From CAYUYM01 sp964449305 (GTDB taxonomy: Bacteria; Bacteroidota; Ignavibacteria; SZUA-365; CAYQST01): 11,093 bases of DNA. The stretch is from the NCBI GenBank assembly GCA_964449305.1, contig CAYUYM010000119.1, forward strand, positions 1 to 11,093, written 5' to 3'. Position numbers and translations under genes: made by a program. The notes under the pieces are model-generated. The model was not told the DNA's origin. It did not search any database and saw only the letters and a list, made by a program, of their open reading frames with translations. Of the stretch, positions 1-6,429 are shown piece after piece (within the stretch, counting starts at the first letter, position 1; every line of letters begins with the position of its first letter).

Positions 1-2
1 AG

Positions 3-1208
3 ACCGCATGTCCTGATCTGCCCTTTGTGCGCGGGCTGCGCGTGTATGCGGGCGACGATGAGACGGCCCTGCCGGTGATGTTCAAGAACGGCGGGAATGC
101 GGGGCCGGAGTACATCACCATCCGCTTCGATGTGGCGACCCGGCAGCCACCGCGCCTCAAGATCCGTTTCCGTCATTGCACCAAGGACTGGCAGCCCGAC
201 GAAAATTTCTTTGTTCGTGACGAGTTCTTCACCTACACCCGCCAACTCGTCTACGAGCAGGCACCATCGGGTGCGGGGTTGTATACCTGGCGTTTCACGA
301 ACACCTTTCCCAGCAAGGACAACGCCTTCGTCCGCTTCCTGTACTCCGGCAACTGGGTGTTCGAGATCACCGAGGAGAACGATGATTCCGTGTATTACGG
401 CGGTGGCCGTTTCATCGTGGTGGAGAACGCGGTGCGGACGGCGCTCGTGGCACACAACGACTATTGGACGGACTGGGACATGCCGCTCGACCGCGTCCAC
501 CGCCTCCAGATGCGGGTGATGGTGCCGGATTCCCTCTTCGGGGACTTCGTCAAAACGGTGGACTTCTACAAGAACCACCGGCTCTTTGAGCGGTACCGGG
601 TGGATGCCTACGGCTTTGTCGACAACGCGCGTGTGGAGGGGTTGGGCATGCGGGAGAAGACCTTCACCTACATGAACGTGCTCCCGGTGAACGGCTACCG
701 CTACTTCGATTTCCGGAACGTGGCGGCGTATCCCAACGCCTCCGTTGCGAGCCGTGTGGATGGCGCCGATTTCACACGGTGGCGTTTCGGCACCGATCCC
801 ATGCACTTCCACGGATCCTCCCGCACGCTGCCAGCGACCTCCTGGGACTCGGACTACCTGTGTGTGCTCTTCGAGCTCAAGCACCGCGACATTCCCGGCC
901 GGCAGATCTTCATCGCAGGGGATTTCAACGACTGGGATCCCATGCCCGACGACCGTCTGGTGAAGAATCCGAAGACGGACACGTGGGAGATCGCCTACCG
1001 CCTGCTGCGCGGTGCCTACGAGTACCAGTATGTGACCGGTGTGGTGGATGAGGAGAAGGACATCGTGGTGCAGCAGGACTGGACGGCGATCGAGGGGAAC
1101 GCGTGGGACGCGCAGAACCTCTACTGGGGCATCGTGTATTACGACGACGACCAGTTCGGTGGTGTGACGCGCGCCGTGGGGTTCGCCTCCACCATCGGCG
1201 GGCGGTGA
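3..1208 (+). CDS. Type IX secretion plug-like protein (DUF5103 family), 5'-truncated by the window edge
   Basis: The reading frame is open to the left edge (401 codons seen from base 3), so the true start and any signal peptide lie upstream; the GTG at 27 is probably internal. Numbering from base 3, the family's N-terminal hallmarks are visible: an HC..DW motif (58-63), where family members have a conserved HCDxDW-like sequence, and YSGNW (114-118), matching the usual LSGNY/W. A second beta-rich part carries IFIAGDFNDW (302-311) and LLRGAYEYQYV (334-344), resembling the C-terminal early-set-like half of DUF5103. Family knowledge: in Flavobacterium a DUF5103 protein plugs the periplasmic side of the SprA translocon of the type IX secretion system. 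The family and the large beta content are seen; the plug role is inferred from homology. The gene ends 14 bases before the ABC permease start, so it may be co-transcribed with the export genes. Confidence 0.8.
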   Translation, partial: TACPDLPFVRGLRVYAGDDETALPVMFKNGGNAGPEYITIRFDVATRQPPRLKIRFRHCTKDWQPDENFFVRDEFFTYTRQLVYEQAPSGAGLYTWRFTNTFPSKDNAFVRFLYSGNWVFEITEENDDSVYYGGGRFIVVENAVRTALVAHNDYWTDWDMPLDRVHRLQMRVMVPDSLFGDFVKTVDFYKNHRLFERYRVDAYGFVDNARVEGLGMREKTFTYMNVLPVNGYRYFDFRNVAAYPNASVASRVDGADFTRWRFGTDPMHFHGSSRTLPATSWDSDYLCVLFELKHRDIPGRQIFIAGDFNDWDPMPDDRLVKNPKTDTWEIAYRLLRGAYEYQYVTGVVDEEKDIVVQQDWTAIEGNAWDAQNLYWGIVYYDDDQFGGVTRAVGFASTIGGR

Positions 1209-1216
1209 GGGAGGGG
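1208..1216 (+). promoter_or_regulatory. Ribosome binding site for the ABC permease
   Basis: The purine run AGGGAGGGG overlaps the stop codon of the plug-like gene and lies 6 bases before the ATG at 1223. It supports 1223 (or the adjacent ATG at 1226) as the start, rather than the in-frame ATG at 1103 inside the upstream gene. Confidence 0.6.
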
Positions 1217-1222
1217 CACGAC

Positions 1223-2080
1223 ATGATGCACAGCACGCGAACGGCGGCCGGTGAGGGTCAGGTGTGGGAGACGGTGATCGACCCGCGGCGCGGCATGTGG
1301 CACGCGGGTTTCGGCGAAATACTTCGTCACCGCGAGCTGCTGTTTTTCCTTGTGTGGCGCGACATCCGCGTGCGCTACCGGCAGACGGTGCTGGGCGTGA
1401 CCTGGGCGCTGGTGCGACCGCTGCTGTCGATGGCCGTGTTTCTCTTCGTTTTTCACCGCCTCGCGGGCATTGCGGTCACAGGCGTTCCATATCCACTGTT
1501 CGTCATGGCCGGCATCGTTGTATGGACGTTCTTCTCCGACGGAGTCACCACCTCATCGCAATCGCTTCTCGCCAACACCGCGCTCATCACCAAGGTGTGG
1601 TTTCCGCGCATGCTCATCCCCATCGCCGCCGTGCTGCGCGGCACGGTGGACGCGGCGATCGCCACCGTGCTGTTCGTGGTCATGCTGGCGTGGTACGGGC
1701 ATCCGATCACAGCGGCCGTGCTGCTGCTGCCGCTGGCGGCGGTCTGGGCCTTTGTCGCGGCGCTGGGTCCGGGGCTCTGGTTCACCGGGCTGGGAGTGCG
1801 CTACCGCGATGTGGCGCATGCCCTGCCCTTCATCGTGCAGCTTCTGTTCTGGGTGTCGCCGGTGGGGTATCCCGCAGAGGCCGTGCCCGCGGGCTTCGTC
1901 ACGGTCTTCTGGTGCAACCCGCTTGCCGGCGTGATCGGCATGGCACGAAGCGCCCTGCTCGGGACGCCGTTTCCGGATGCAGCGCTGCTTTCGCTTTCAC
2001 TCGCTGTGACGCTTGTGATCCTGGTGACGGGCGCGTGGGTGTTCGTCCGCATGGAGCGCGATTTCGCGGACGTGATATGA
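1223..2080 (+). CDS. wzm: ABC-2 type polysaccharide export permease (Wzm-like)
   Basis: This 285-residue inner-membrane protein is the usual size for the transmembrane half of an O-antigen/teichoic-acid type exporter (Wzm, TagG, KpsM class), which moves an undecaprenyl-diphosphate-linked glycan across the cytoplasmic membrane. The family signature after the cytoplasmic N-terminus is clear: WRDIRVRYRQTVLGVTWAL (45-63), followed by a first membrane segment (about 64-80). Further hydrophobic segments lie near 91-107, 137-157, 163-188, 199-214 and 253-276. Between them are KVWFPR (124-129) before a downstream Pro, an Asp at 143 starting a helix, and an NPL motif (232-234), all typical. It ends in an F.R.E..FAD.I tail. 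An earlier in-frame ATG at 1103 would add 40 Arg-rich residues overlapping the plug gene, so the start at 1223 with its strong ribosome binding site is preferred. The stop overlaps the ATPase start by ATGA. The symbol is a class label. Confidence 0.92.
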   Translation: MMHSTRTAAGEGQVWETVIDPRRGMWHAGFGEILRHRELLFFLVWRDIRVRYRQTVLGVTWALVRPLLSMAVFLFVFHRLAGIAVTGVPYPLFVMAGIVVWTFFSDGVTTSSQSLLANTALITKVWFPRMLIPIAAVLRGTVDAAIATVLFVVMLAWYGHPITAAVLLLPLAAVWAFVAALGPGLWFTGLGVRYRDVAHALPFIVQLLFWVSPVGYPAEAVPAGFVTVFWCNPLAGVIGMARSALLGTPFPDAALLSLSLAVTLVILVTGAWVFVRMERDFADVI

Positions 2081-3324
2081 GCGACGTCGTCATCCATACC
2101 GAGAGCCTGGGCAAGAACTACGTCATCGACGAGGGACGTGATGCACCCGGCACGGGCACGCTGTTCGGATCACTGCTGCGCGGCCGGCGTGGGACGCGGA
2201 GCGTGGTGCACGCCTTGAAGGATGTGTCGATCGACGTGCACCGTGGGGAGATTGTCGGCCTTGTGGGCGGGAACGGCGCGGGGAAGTCGACACTGCTGAA
2301 GCTTCTCTCGCGCATCACGTGTCCGAGCGCGGGAAGCGCCGTGGTGCGCGGGCGTGTGGGGGCGCTGCTGGAGGTGGGGACGGGGTTTCATCACGAGTTG
2401 ACGGGCCGGGAGAACATCTTCCTCAACGGTGCGGTGCTGGGGATGACGCGCACCGACATCCGCGGGTGCTTCGACAGCATCGTGCATTTTGCTGACATCG
2501 GTCAGTATCTCGACACGCCCGTCAAGCGGTATTCCTCGGGCATGTTCATGCGTCTCGCCTTCGCGGTGGCGGCGCATCTGCGCACGGAGATCCTGCTGGT
2601 GGACGAGGTGCTGGCCGTGGGTGATGCGGAGTTCCAGCGACGCTGCCTGGCGAAGATGGAGGATGTCGCCGGTTCGGGCCGGACGGTGTTGTTTGTGAGT
2701 CACAATCTGGGAGCGGTGCGTGAGCTGTGCACGCGCGGGCTGCACATCGCCGGCGGGCGTGTGGTGTGCGATGCCGGTGTGGAGGAGGCGGTGGACCATT
2801 ACCTGGAGGGGTTTTCGGACACCCCCGCGGAGTTCACCGCCGAGGCGCTCGACCCAGCGAAGGTGATGCAGATCACCACGGTGCGCGTGTGCCGTGCCGA
2901 TGGAGCGCCGGCGGCGCGCTTCCTCCTTGGTGAGCCGATCCTGCTGCATCTGCGCACGCACGCGGCACGCCCCGTGACGGATGTGCATGTGGCGATCCAG
3001 GTGAAACGCAATGGCGTGCCCGTGTTCACCTCGTTCGACATCGACGAACAGCCGGAGCTGTTGACGATGCGGCCGGCGGGTGAGGGAGGCTATGCCATCG
3101 TGCTGCCGGTGGAGGCGCTCAAGGCGGGTTTCTACAGCGTGAATGTGGACTGCGGTGTGATGCACCGCGCCACAATCGACATGCACCGCGACGTTGTGAC
3201 CTTCACGATCGACGAATCGCAGGAGAACACCATGCATCGGAGCCATGCGTCCCGGCGTCCCGGCGTGGTGCGTCTTCCGGTGCACTGGCAGGAGATGGGG
3301 CGCAGCATGGAGGAGACATCATGA
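2077..3324 (+). CDS. wzt: ABC polysaccharide export ATPase with C-terminal glycan-recognition domain (Wzt-like)
   Basis: This 415-residue protein is the cytoplasmic ATPase partner of the permease. Visible motifs: Walker A GGNGAGKST (64-72), the Wzt/TagH-type stretch with FHHELTGRENIF (104-115), the signature YSSGM (152-156), Walker B ILLVDE (172-177), the D-loop VGDAEFQ (181-187) and the switch histidine in VLFVSHN (204-210). Residues about 262-380 form a separate beta-rich domain (VHVAIQV..NGVPVFTS, then GFYSVNVDCG). This matches the Wzt C-terminal carbohydrate-binding domain, which in E. coli O8/O9a recognises the finished, capped O-chain. The end has the usual ...GVVRLPVHW tail. The domain implies that chains need a specific terminal feature for export; what it is cannot be told here. 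The start ATG overlaps the permease stop (ATGA) with no clear Shine-Dalgarno, suggesting translational coupling. The longer in-frame extension upstream overlaps the permease and is rejected. Confidence 0.93.
   Translation: MSDVVIHTESLGKNYVIDEGRDAPGTGTLFGSLLRGRRGTRSVVHALKDVSIDVHRGEIVGLVGGNGAGKSTLLKLLSRITCPSAGSAVVRGRVGALLEVGTGFHHELTGRENIFLNGAVLGMTRTDIRGCFDSIVHFADIGQYLDTPVKRYSSGMFMRLAFAVAAHLRTEILLVDEVLAVGDAEFQRRCLAKMEDVAGSGRTVLFVSHNLGAVRELCTRGLHIAGGRVVCDAGVEEAVDHYLEGFSDTPAEFTAEALDPAKVMQITTVRVCRADGAPAARFLLGEPILLHLRTHAARPVTDVHVAIQVKRNGVPVFTSFDIDEQPELLTMRPAGEGGYAIVLPVEALKAGFYSVNVDCGVMHRATIDMHRDVVTFTIDESQENTMHRSHASRRPGVVRLPVHWQEMGRSMEETS
3309..3314 (+). promoter_or_regulatory. Ribosome binding site for the CMP-nonulosonate synthetase gene
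   Basis: GGAGGA lies 6 bases before the ATG at 3321, inside the last codons of the ATPase gene. It fixes the start at the ATGA overlap. Confidence 0.6.
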
Positions 3325-4508
3325 CAGCGGTGGCCATCATCCCCGCGCGGGGCGGTTCGAAGGGCGTTCCGCGCAAGAACCTGGCGGAGGTCGGCGGGTT
3401 GCCGCTGCTGGTCCGCACCATCCATGCGGCTCGGACGGTGCCCTCGCTGGCGCGCGTCATCGTCTCGACCGACGACGACGGGATCGCCGCCATCGCACGG
3501 CACGCCGGTGCCGACGTGGTGCTGCGCCCGCCCGAGCTGGCGACGGACGATGCACCCTCGGAGCTTGCGCTTCTGCATGTGCTCGACGAGCTGCGCCACC
3601 GCGAAGGCATGACGCCCGACGTCACGGTGTTTCTGCAATGCACGTCGCCCTTCACCACGGGAGCCGACATTGAGGCGGTGCTCGAGACGCTGGTGGAGGA
3701 GGCGGCCGACAGCGTCTTCACCGCGCAGCCGTTCACACATTTCCTGTGGCGCCGCGATGCGACGGGGCGCATGACGGGGGTGAACCATGACGCCACGATG
3801 CGCGTGATGCGGCAGCACCGGGAGGAGGAGTACCTTGAAAACGGCGCCATCTACGCGATGCGAACGGAGGGCTTTCTGCGTTCCCGTCACCGCTTTTTCG
3901 GCGCGGTGGCCGTGCACGTGATGCCGCCCGGGCGGTCGCTCGAGATCGACACGCAGGAGGACCTCTCGGAGGCACGGCGCATGGCCGGCGGGATGGACGA
4001 GCGTCTCGGTCGACTTCCGCGCCACGTCGCGGCGCTGGTGATGGACTTCGACGGCGTGTTCACCGACAACACCGTGCTTGTGCTGCAGGACGGTCGCGAG
4101 GCCGTGCGCTGCAGCCGTGCCGACGGTCTGGGCATCGAGCTGCTCCACGCCCGCGGGCTCCGCATGGCGGTGATCTCGTCGGAGACGAACCCGGTGGTGC
4201 AGGCGCGCTGCGACAAGCTCGGGCTGCCGTGCATCCGCGGCGCGCACGACAAGCGGCGCACGCTCGCCGAATGGGCCTCGGAGAGCGGTGTGGATCTGCG
4301 GGATATCGTCTACCTCGGCAACGACGTCAACGACCTGCCCTGCCTGCGCATGGCGGGCTGCGGCGTGGTGGTGGCGGACGCACACCCCGATGCGATGGCC
4401 GCGGCGGCGCTGGTTCTCACCTCGCCGGGCGGGCAGGGGGCGATACGCGAGCTGGCGGACATGCTTCTCCACAGGATGGAGCGGGAGGAGGGAGGCCTGC
4501 ATGGCTGA
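3321..4508 (+). CDS. neuA: Bifunctional CMP-nonulosonic acid synthetase / KdsC-like HAD phosphatase
   Basis: This 395-residue two-domain cytoplasmic enzyme would activate a sialic-type sugar with CTP. The N-terminal cytidylyltransferase (about 1-225) shows IIPARGGSKGVPRKN (6-20), the CTP-binding signature; STDDD (49-53); LQCTSPF (105-111); ENGAIY (173-178); and EIDTQEDL (208-215), the NeuA-family metal site. After a short linker, a KdsC-type HAD domain (about 235-390) has DFDGVFTDN (242-250) with both catalytic Asp residues, ISSE (285-288) as motif II, K311, and GNDVNDLPCL (333-342) as motif IV. It ends with GGQGAIRE (370-377), like the KdsC tail that caps a neighbouring active site. Human CMAS has the same two-domain order, but the motif IV acids here look intact, so phosphatase activity is plausible. 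The substrate could be Neu5Ac, KDN, legionaminic or another nonulosonate; the symbol only marks the class. It overlaps the ATPase by 4 and the synthase by 8 bases. Confidence 0.9.
   Translation: MTAVAIIPARGGSKGVPRKNLAEVGGLPLLVRTIHAARTVPSLARVIVSTDDDGIAAIARHAGADVVLRPPELATDDAPSELALLHVLDELRHREGMTPDVTVFLQCTSPFTTGADIEAVLETLVEEAADSVFTAQPFTHFLWRRDATGRMTGVNHDATMRVMRQHREEEYLENGAIYAMRTEGFLRSRHRFFGAVAVHVMPPGRSLEIDTQEDLSEARRMAGGMDERLGRLPRHVAALVMDFDGVFTDNTVLVLQDGREAVRCSRADGLGIELLHARGLRMAVISSETNPVVQARCDKLGLPCIRGAHDKRRTLAEWASESGVDLRDIVYLGNDVNDLPCLRMAGCGVVVADAHPDAMAAAALVLTSPGGQGAIRELADMLLHRMEREEGGLHG
4484..4495 (+). promoter_or_regulatory. Ribosome binding site for the nonulosonate synthase gene
   Basis: A GGAGGAGGGAGG purine run ends 5 bases before the ATG at 4501. 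It is the strongest ribosome binding site in the window and decides the start; the same frame stays open to 4288 inside the upstream gene, but no other start there is as well placed. Confidence 0.65.
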
Positions 4509-5370
4509 GCACATCACCATCGGCCCGGAGACGCTGGGTGTGGGACAGCCGGTGTTCATTGTCGCCGAGATCGGCATCAATCACAACGGGGATGTGGATC
4601 TGGCGTTGCGCCTCATCGATGCCGCCGCCGCCGCCGGCTGCAATGCCGTGAAGTTCCAGAAGCGGACGCCGGAACTGTGCGTCCCCGCCAATCAGCAGGA
4701 TCGCCCGCGTGACACGCCCTGGGGAGTGATGTCGTATCTGGACTACCGTCGCCGACTGGAGTTCGGCCATGAGGAGTATGACATGATCGCCGCACGGTGC
4801 AGCGAGCGCGGTCTTCTGTGGTTCGGATCGGGATGGGACGTTCCCTCGATCGACTTCCTCATGCGCTTCGATCCCCCCTGCATCAAGATCCCCTCGGCGC
4901 TGCTGACGCACGACGCAGTGCTGGCGCATGCGCGGACACGTGGTGTGCCCGTGGTGCTGTCGACCGGCATGTCCACCATGGAGCAGATCCGGCGGGCGAT
5001 GGCGCAGCTTGCCGACACGCCTGTGCTTCTGCTGCACTCCACCTCGGCGTATCCCTGTCCATCGGCGGAGATCAACCTGCGCGTGATGGCGACCTTGCGC
5101 GACGCCTTCGGTGTGCCGGTGGGGTATTCGGGGCACGAGACAGGTCTGCAGATCTCCCTTGCCGCGGCCACGCTGGGTGCGTGCATGATCGAGCGGCATC
5201 TGACACTGGACCGCGCCATGTGGGGATCGGATCAGGCGGCCTCGGTGGAGCCGCAGGGAATGACGCGCCTCGTGCGCGACATCCGGGTGATCGAGGAGGC
5301 GCTGGGCGACGGGGTCAAGCGCGTGTACGACAGCGAGAGCGCCGCGCTCCGGCGGCTCCGCGGGGTGTGA
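4501..5370 (+). CDS. neuB: Nonulosonic acid (sialic acid/KDN-type) synthase without SAF domain
   Basis: This 289-residue TIM-barrel enzyme would condense phosphoenolpyruvate with a hexosamine or hexose (or its 6-phosphate) to a nine-carbon ulosonic acid. Motifs in order: AEIGINHNG (22-30), KFQKRTPE (51-58), LEFGHEEY (86-93), STGMS (154-158), HSTSAYPCP (179-187), GYSGHETG (208-215) and ERHLTLDR (231-238) followed by GSDQAASVEP (242-251). H212 and H233 correspond to the two metal-binding histidines of meningococcal NeuB. LEF.H..Y, GYSGHETG and ERH.TLD resemble human NANS more than classical bacterial NeuB. Family members are usually about 330-360 residues with a C-terminal antifreeze-like SAF domain; this protein stops right after the barrel (...ALRRLRGV) and the next gene starts 12 bases later, so the domain is absent. 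The start at 4501 overlaps the synthetase stop by 8 bases. The symbol marks the class; the exact sugar is unknown. Confidence 0.88.
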   Translation: MAEHITIGPETLGVGQPVFIVAEIGINHNGDVDLALRLIDAAAAAGCNAVKFQKRTPELCVPANQQDRPRDTPWGVMSYLDYRRRLEFGHEEYDMIAARCSERGLLWFGSGWDVPSIDFLMRFDPPCIKIPSALLTHDAVLAHARTRGVPVVLSTGMSTMEQIRRAMAQLADTPVLLLHSTSAYPCPSAEINLRVMATLRDAFGVPVGYSGHETGLQISLAAATLGACMIERHLTLDRAMWGSDQAASVEPQGMTRLVRDIRVIEEALGDGVKRVYDSESAALRRLRGV

Positions 5371-5382
5371 CGCAGGCGCATT

Positions 5383-6429
5383 GTGAAGCGGGCAGCACAG
5401 AACCGGGCATCGGTGATGACGCGTCTGCGCGTCGCGCTTCAGCGTGATGGAGCGGCCATCGCCGCGCTGCGCACCGGGCTGTACGGGATGGAGGGCATGG
5501 CGGCACTGCTGCGCATCCTTGCCGGGCCGGCGCGAGACGGGGAGGAGGGGCGTCTCCGCGAATTCGCCGACTGGCTCAACGAGGTGGTGTACACCGTGCG
5601 CATCAAGCTCCGCCTGCGCCGCGACAGTGCGCTCGGAGGCGTGCACGACTTCCATGAACTCGATCTGCCCGCCCGCCGACGCAGCGACACGGTATTCATC
5701 CTCGGCTCCGGCGCCTCCATCAATCGCATCACCACCGCCCAGTGGGAGGAGATCACCGCGCACGACACCATGGCGCTCAACTTCTGGCCCATCCACGACG
5801 TTGTTCCGGGCATGCTGTTCTTCGAGACACGCACGCAGTTCCCGGAACGCAATGCCGTCTTCTTCCACCTGCTCCACGAGCGCGCTGCGGACTATGGCGG
5901 CGTGCCGCTCGTGCATTTCACCTTTGAACCTGGAGTGCCGGAGGGTTTTCCCCCGACGCTGCGTGATCACCTGCATCTGCTGAACACCACGCGCAGCACC
6001 TTCACGCTGCGTGGCATGCGCCGCTCCCTGCGCGCGGCGGCATGGATCCACCGCAACACCACGCTCGGCATCGAGGCGGCGATCAATCCCGGATCACAGC
6101 TCGGCATGCTCGCCATGCTGTGCCTGCTGGCCGGGTACCGCAACATCGTGCTGCTCGGTGTGGATCTGCACGACAGCCGGTATTTCTGGGAGACCGCACC
6201 GGAGCGTTTCGCGCACCGCCCAAAGCCACCGCGCATCCAGACAAGCGATGTCCACGCCACGTACGACCGTGCACAGCGTGCCGTCCCCATCGATGTGTTT
6301 CTGACGGAGATGCTGGAGGTGTTCGGCCGCGACCGGGAGGTGACGCTGTACTGCGGGAGCACCACCTCGGCGCTGGCCGCGCTGATGCCTGTGTGGTCCT
6401 TTGCCACGACCGACGGAGGTGGGACATGA
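5383..6429 (+). CDS. Putative GT42-like glycosyltransferase, first of a tandem pair (candidate nonulosonate transferase)
   Basis: This 348-residue protein has no signal peptide or obvious membrane segment. Residues 1-100 are mainly helical and charged. A Rossmann-like domain follows: SDTVFILGSGASINRIT (101-117), LNFWPIHD (132-139), LFFE (145-148), INPGSQLGMLAML (234-246), GYRNIVLLGVD (251-261), RYFWE (266-270), DVH (289-291) and LYCGSTTSALA (322-332). The order matches, from memory, Campylobacter CstII (GT42 sialyltransferase): GNGPSL, RCNQF, LFFE, SGVYMCAVAIALGYKEIYLSGID, a catalytic His and LYC. H291 is the candidate base. Nonulosonate transferases of the Maf/DUF115 type also begin with a G.GPSL motif and are the main alternative. 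Position directly after the CMP-sugar genes supports the role, but this is inference; no database match was run. Start choice is uncertain: GTG 5383 is 12 bases after the synthase stop, and ATG 5416 (codon 12) is possible. It overlaps its paralogue by ATGA. Confidence 0.6.
   Translation: MKRAAQNRASVMTRLRVALQRDGAAIAALRTGLYGMEGMAALLRILAGPARDGEEGRLREFADWLNEVVYTVRIKLRLRRDSALGGVHDFHELDLPARRRSDTVFILGSGASINRITTAQWEEITAHDTMALNFWPIHDVVPGMLFFETRTQFPERNAVFFHLLHERAADYGGVPLVHFTFEPGVPEGFPPTLRDHLHLLNTTRSTFTLRGMRRSLRAAAWIHRNTTLGIEAAINPGSQLGMLAMLCLLAGYRNIVLLGVDLHDSRYFWETAPERFAHRPKPPRIQTSDVHATYDRAQRAVPIDVFLTEMLEVFGRDREVTLYCGSTTSALAALMPVWSFATTDGGGT
6415..6423 (+). promoter_or_regulatory. Ribosome binding site for the second GT42-like gene
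   Basis: GGAGGTGGG lies just before the ATG at 6426 (GGAGG to ATG is 6 bases) and within the last codons of the first paralogue. It fixes the start at the ATGA junction although the frame is open far upstream. Confidence 0.6.

Noticed and set aside
4620..4637. GCC triplet run in the synthase gene
   Set aside because: It only encodes a short Ala run in a barrel helix; it is too short and in-frame to suggest phase variation.
5371..5447. A frameshifted remnant of the missing SAF domain after the synthase
   Set aside because: None of the three forward frames after the synthase stop shows the expected start of a SAF domain (R.S..A..DI..G), and the next gene begins within 12 bases.
4417..6051. 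Long open frame on the - strand (544 codons); similar ones at 2170-3285, 3132-4580 and 5967-7448
   Set aside because: These lie opposite well-supported genes, are rich in His, Arg and Ala with no recognisable motif, and are expected mirror frames in GC-rich coding DNA.
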